Of a DNA stretch of 64,000 bases, positions 63,242-64,000 are shown piece after piece (within the stretch, counting starts at the first letter, position 1; each line of letters opens with the position of its first letter). This DNA is from Acidobacteriota bacterium. Its GTDB lineage: Bacteria; Acidobacteriota; Terriglobia; Bryobacterales; Bryobacteraceae. The position numbers were made by a program, and so were the translations under genes. The notes under the pieces were generated by a model. The model did not search any database and had not been told where the DNA came from. It saw nothing but the letters and a program-made list of their open reading frames with translations. Location: NCBI GenBank assembly GCA_025352795.1, contig JANXSF010000127.1, positions 52,586-116,585 on the forward strand, in the 5' to 3' direction.

Positions 63242-63862
63242 TTAATTGCTTTTGATGGCTTTCACTATCGCGATAGCTGTAGGATCTTCTGGTCTTACGG
63301 CCCGGACGATCTCGGAAATATGATTCTCTGCGGGGATATACAGCAGCTCTGCATTCACACCCACTTTGTTGAGCGCTGCGTGAAACTGACGAGCTTGTAA
63401 GGGCAACGTCAGATAATCCCATTGGCAATACGAAATGAGGAACGGGGGCAAACCTGGTTTGATATGGGCCATGGCTGCAGATTTGCGACGTTGTTCTGGA
63501 TCTGTCCCAAAAACATTCTCAAAACCTTCTCCGATCCAATACACTCCGCTGATGGAAATTACCTTGCGAATATTCGCCAGGGAAAGCCCATGCTGTTTCA
63601 AATATTGGTCGTCACTCGCCAATAGCGACACTAAATGTCCGCCAGCAGAGTGGCCCACTATGGTGATGTTAGTCGGATCGCCACCGAACTCTTTGGCATG
63701 GGTCACAGTCCAGGCAAACGCTGCGGCCACATCGTCAATTTGGGCCGGATGGGGATACTTTGGCGCCAGCCGGTAACTGGGCACCACAACAGCGATGTCT
63801 TCCTTGGCGAAGCGGTTGGCAAATGCAGGATACTGGTTTTTGTCTCCGCTCTTCCAAGAAAG
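63242..63862 (-). pseudogene. Alpha/beta hydrolase, N-terminus lost at an insertion junction
   Basis: About 205 residues of an esterase/lipase-type (BD-FAE-like) hydrolase remain. WKSGDKNQYPAFANRFAKED is followed by VVPSYRLAPKYPHPAQIDDV, the nucleophile elbow VGHSAGGHLVSLL, an acidic residue near CQWDYLTL and the His in PAENHISEI. The usual HGG oxyanion motif that precedes WKSGDK is missing. Upstream of about 63862 the sequence becomes unrelated and insertion-sequence-like. The enzyme is therefore probably inactive, unless its front part is joined on by another start. Confidence 0.7.
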
Positions 63863-64000
63863 TCTTGTCTCATGCAAGAAGAGCCTGGAGCGGAGGTCGA
63901 TTCTCACACAAGAAGAGCCTGAAGGGGCAAGGTGTCGGAAGCTGGGGATTGATCATCAGCATGAAAGGTGGAGAGAAGCTAAGCCTGGAGAAAATCAAGG
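63863..64000 (+). mobile_element. Insertion sequence end (partial)
   Basis: Sequence begins where the hydrolase frame is broken. It holds two direct copies of CAAGAAGAGCCTG (63875-63887 and 63909-63921), 34 bases apart, as in transposase-binding sites at IS ends. A transposase-like frame then starts at 63961. The rest lies beyond the window, so the family and other end cannot be seen. Confidence 0.5.
63961..64000 (+). CDS. Start of a putative IS transposase (partial)
   Basis: Only 13 residues (MKGGEKLSLEKIK) are in the window. From memory they resemble the opening of integrase-type transposases (KLSLEQIRAFLEASEEVRF type) found in Acidobacteria and Deltaproteobacteria. This is too short for certainty. 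Confidence 0.35.
   Translation, partial: MKGGEKLSLEKIK

Noticed and set aside
1..64000. tRNA or rRNA genes
   Set aside because: The intergenic gaps were read for T-loop-like GGTTCGAATCC and cloverleaf arms; none was convincing. A tRNAscan run would be decisive.

Overview
The window looks like chromosomal DNA of an acidobacterium of the Bryobacterales/Solibacter type (inference). The reasons are two clusters of secreted DUF1501 and PSD1-type cytochrome proteins, a large Oar-like TonB-dependent receptor with an N-terminal carboxypeptidase-regulatory-like domain, PEP-CTERM proteins, and many secreted hydrolases, alongside ordinary housekeeping genes. No rRNA, tRNA, CRISPR array or complete mobile element was seen.

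Layout. 1-8.0 kb: a PSD1 gene cut by the left edge and, divergent from it, a tightly coupled operon of DUF1501 protein, large beta-rich exported protein, PSD1 protein and cytochrome-WD40 fusion. 8.0-10.3 kb: fabH, a zinc metallopeptidase and a DUF411 metal-binding protein. 10.5-13.3 kb: a light-repair operon with DUF2256, a stand-alone photolyase FAD domain, a stand-alone photolyase alpha/beta domain and a full-length photolyase. 13.3-17.0 kb: an SDR/DUF2867 protein, two small unknown genes and prfC. 17.0-20.5 kb: three tandem paralogous PEP-CTERM genes, each with its own sigma70-like promoter, a conserved and apparently structured 5' leader and a terminator, plus copies of a roughly 200-bp dispersed element. 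20.6-26.6 kb: a TonB-like protein, a lipoprotein, the TonB-dependent receptor and an amidohydrolase. 26.8-32.5 kb: a Gly/Tyr-rich exported protein, a TenA-DUF1080 fusion, and a second DUF1501/PSD1 pair.

32.6-40.2 kb: a methyltransferase, glnS, an ECF sigma/anti-sigma operon, and a thiolase/OB-fold/aminotransferase operon. 40.3-43.4 kb: a small accessory-looking island with a RelA/SpoT-domain protein, an unknown small protein, an XRE antitoxin-like regulator and a Schlafen AlbA_2 ATPase-like protein. 43.9-52.4 kb: asd, an M20 peptidase, pxpB/pxpC, a TIM-barrel isomerase, an unknown exported protein, a sulfatase and an alpha/beta hydrolase. 52.4-57.0 kb: a 2-oxoacid:acceptor oxidoreductase operon with a GltD-like iron-sulfur flavoprotein. 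57.2-63.2 kb: miaE, a class C beta-lactamase-like hydrolase, and lgt-lspA-ileS. At the right edge an alpha/beta hydrolase has lost its N-terminus where an insertion-sequence-like end begins.

The strongest candidate for something undescribed is the shared leader of the three PEP-CTERM genes. It has a paired stem whose sequence changes between copies while pairing is kept, an inner GGUG/CACC hairpin with a changing loop, and constant flanking bases. The next most interesting items are the split photolyase, the exported TenA-DUF1080 fusion, the roughly 200-bp element and the alarmone/Schlafen island.
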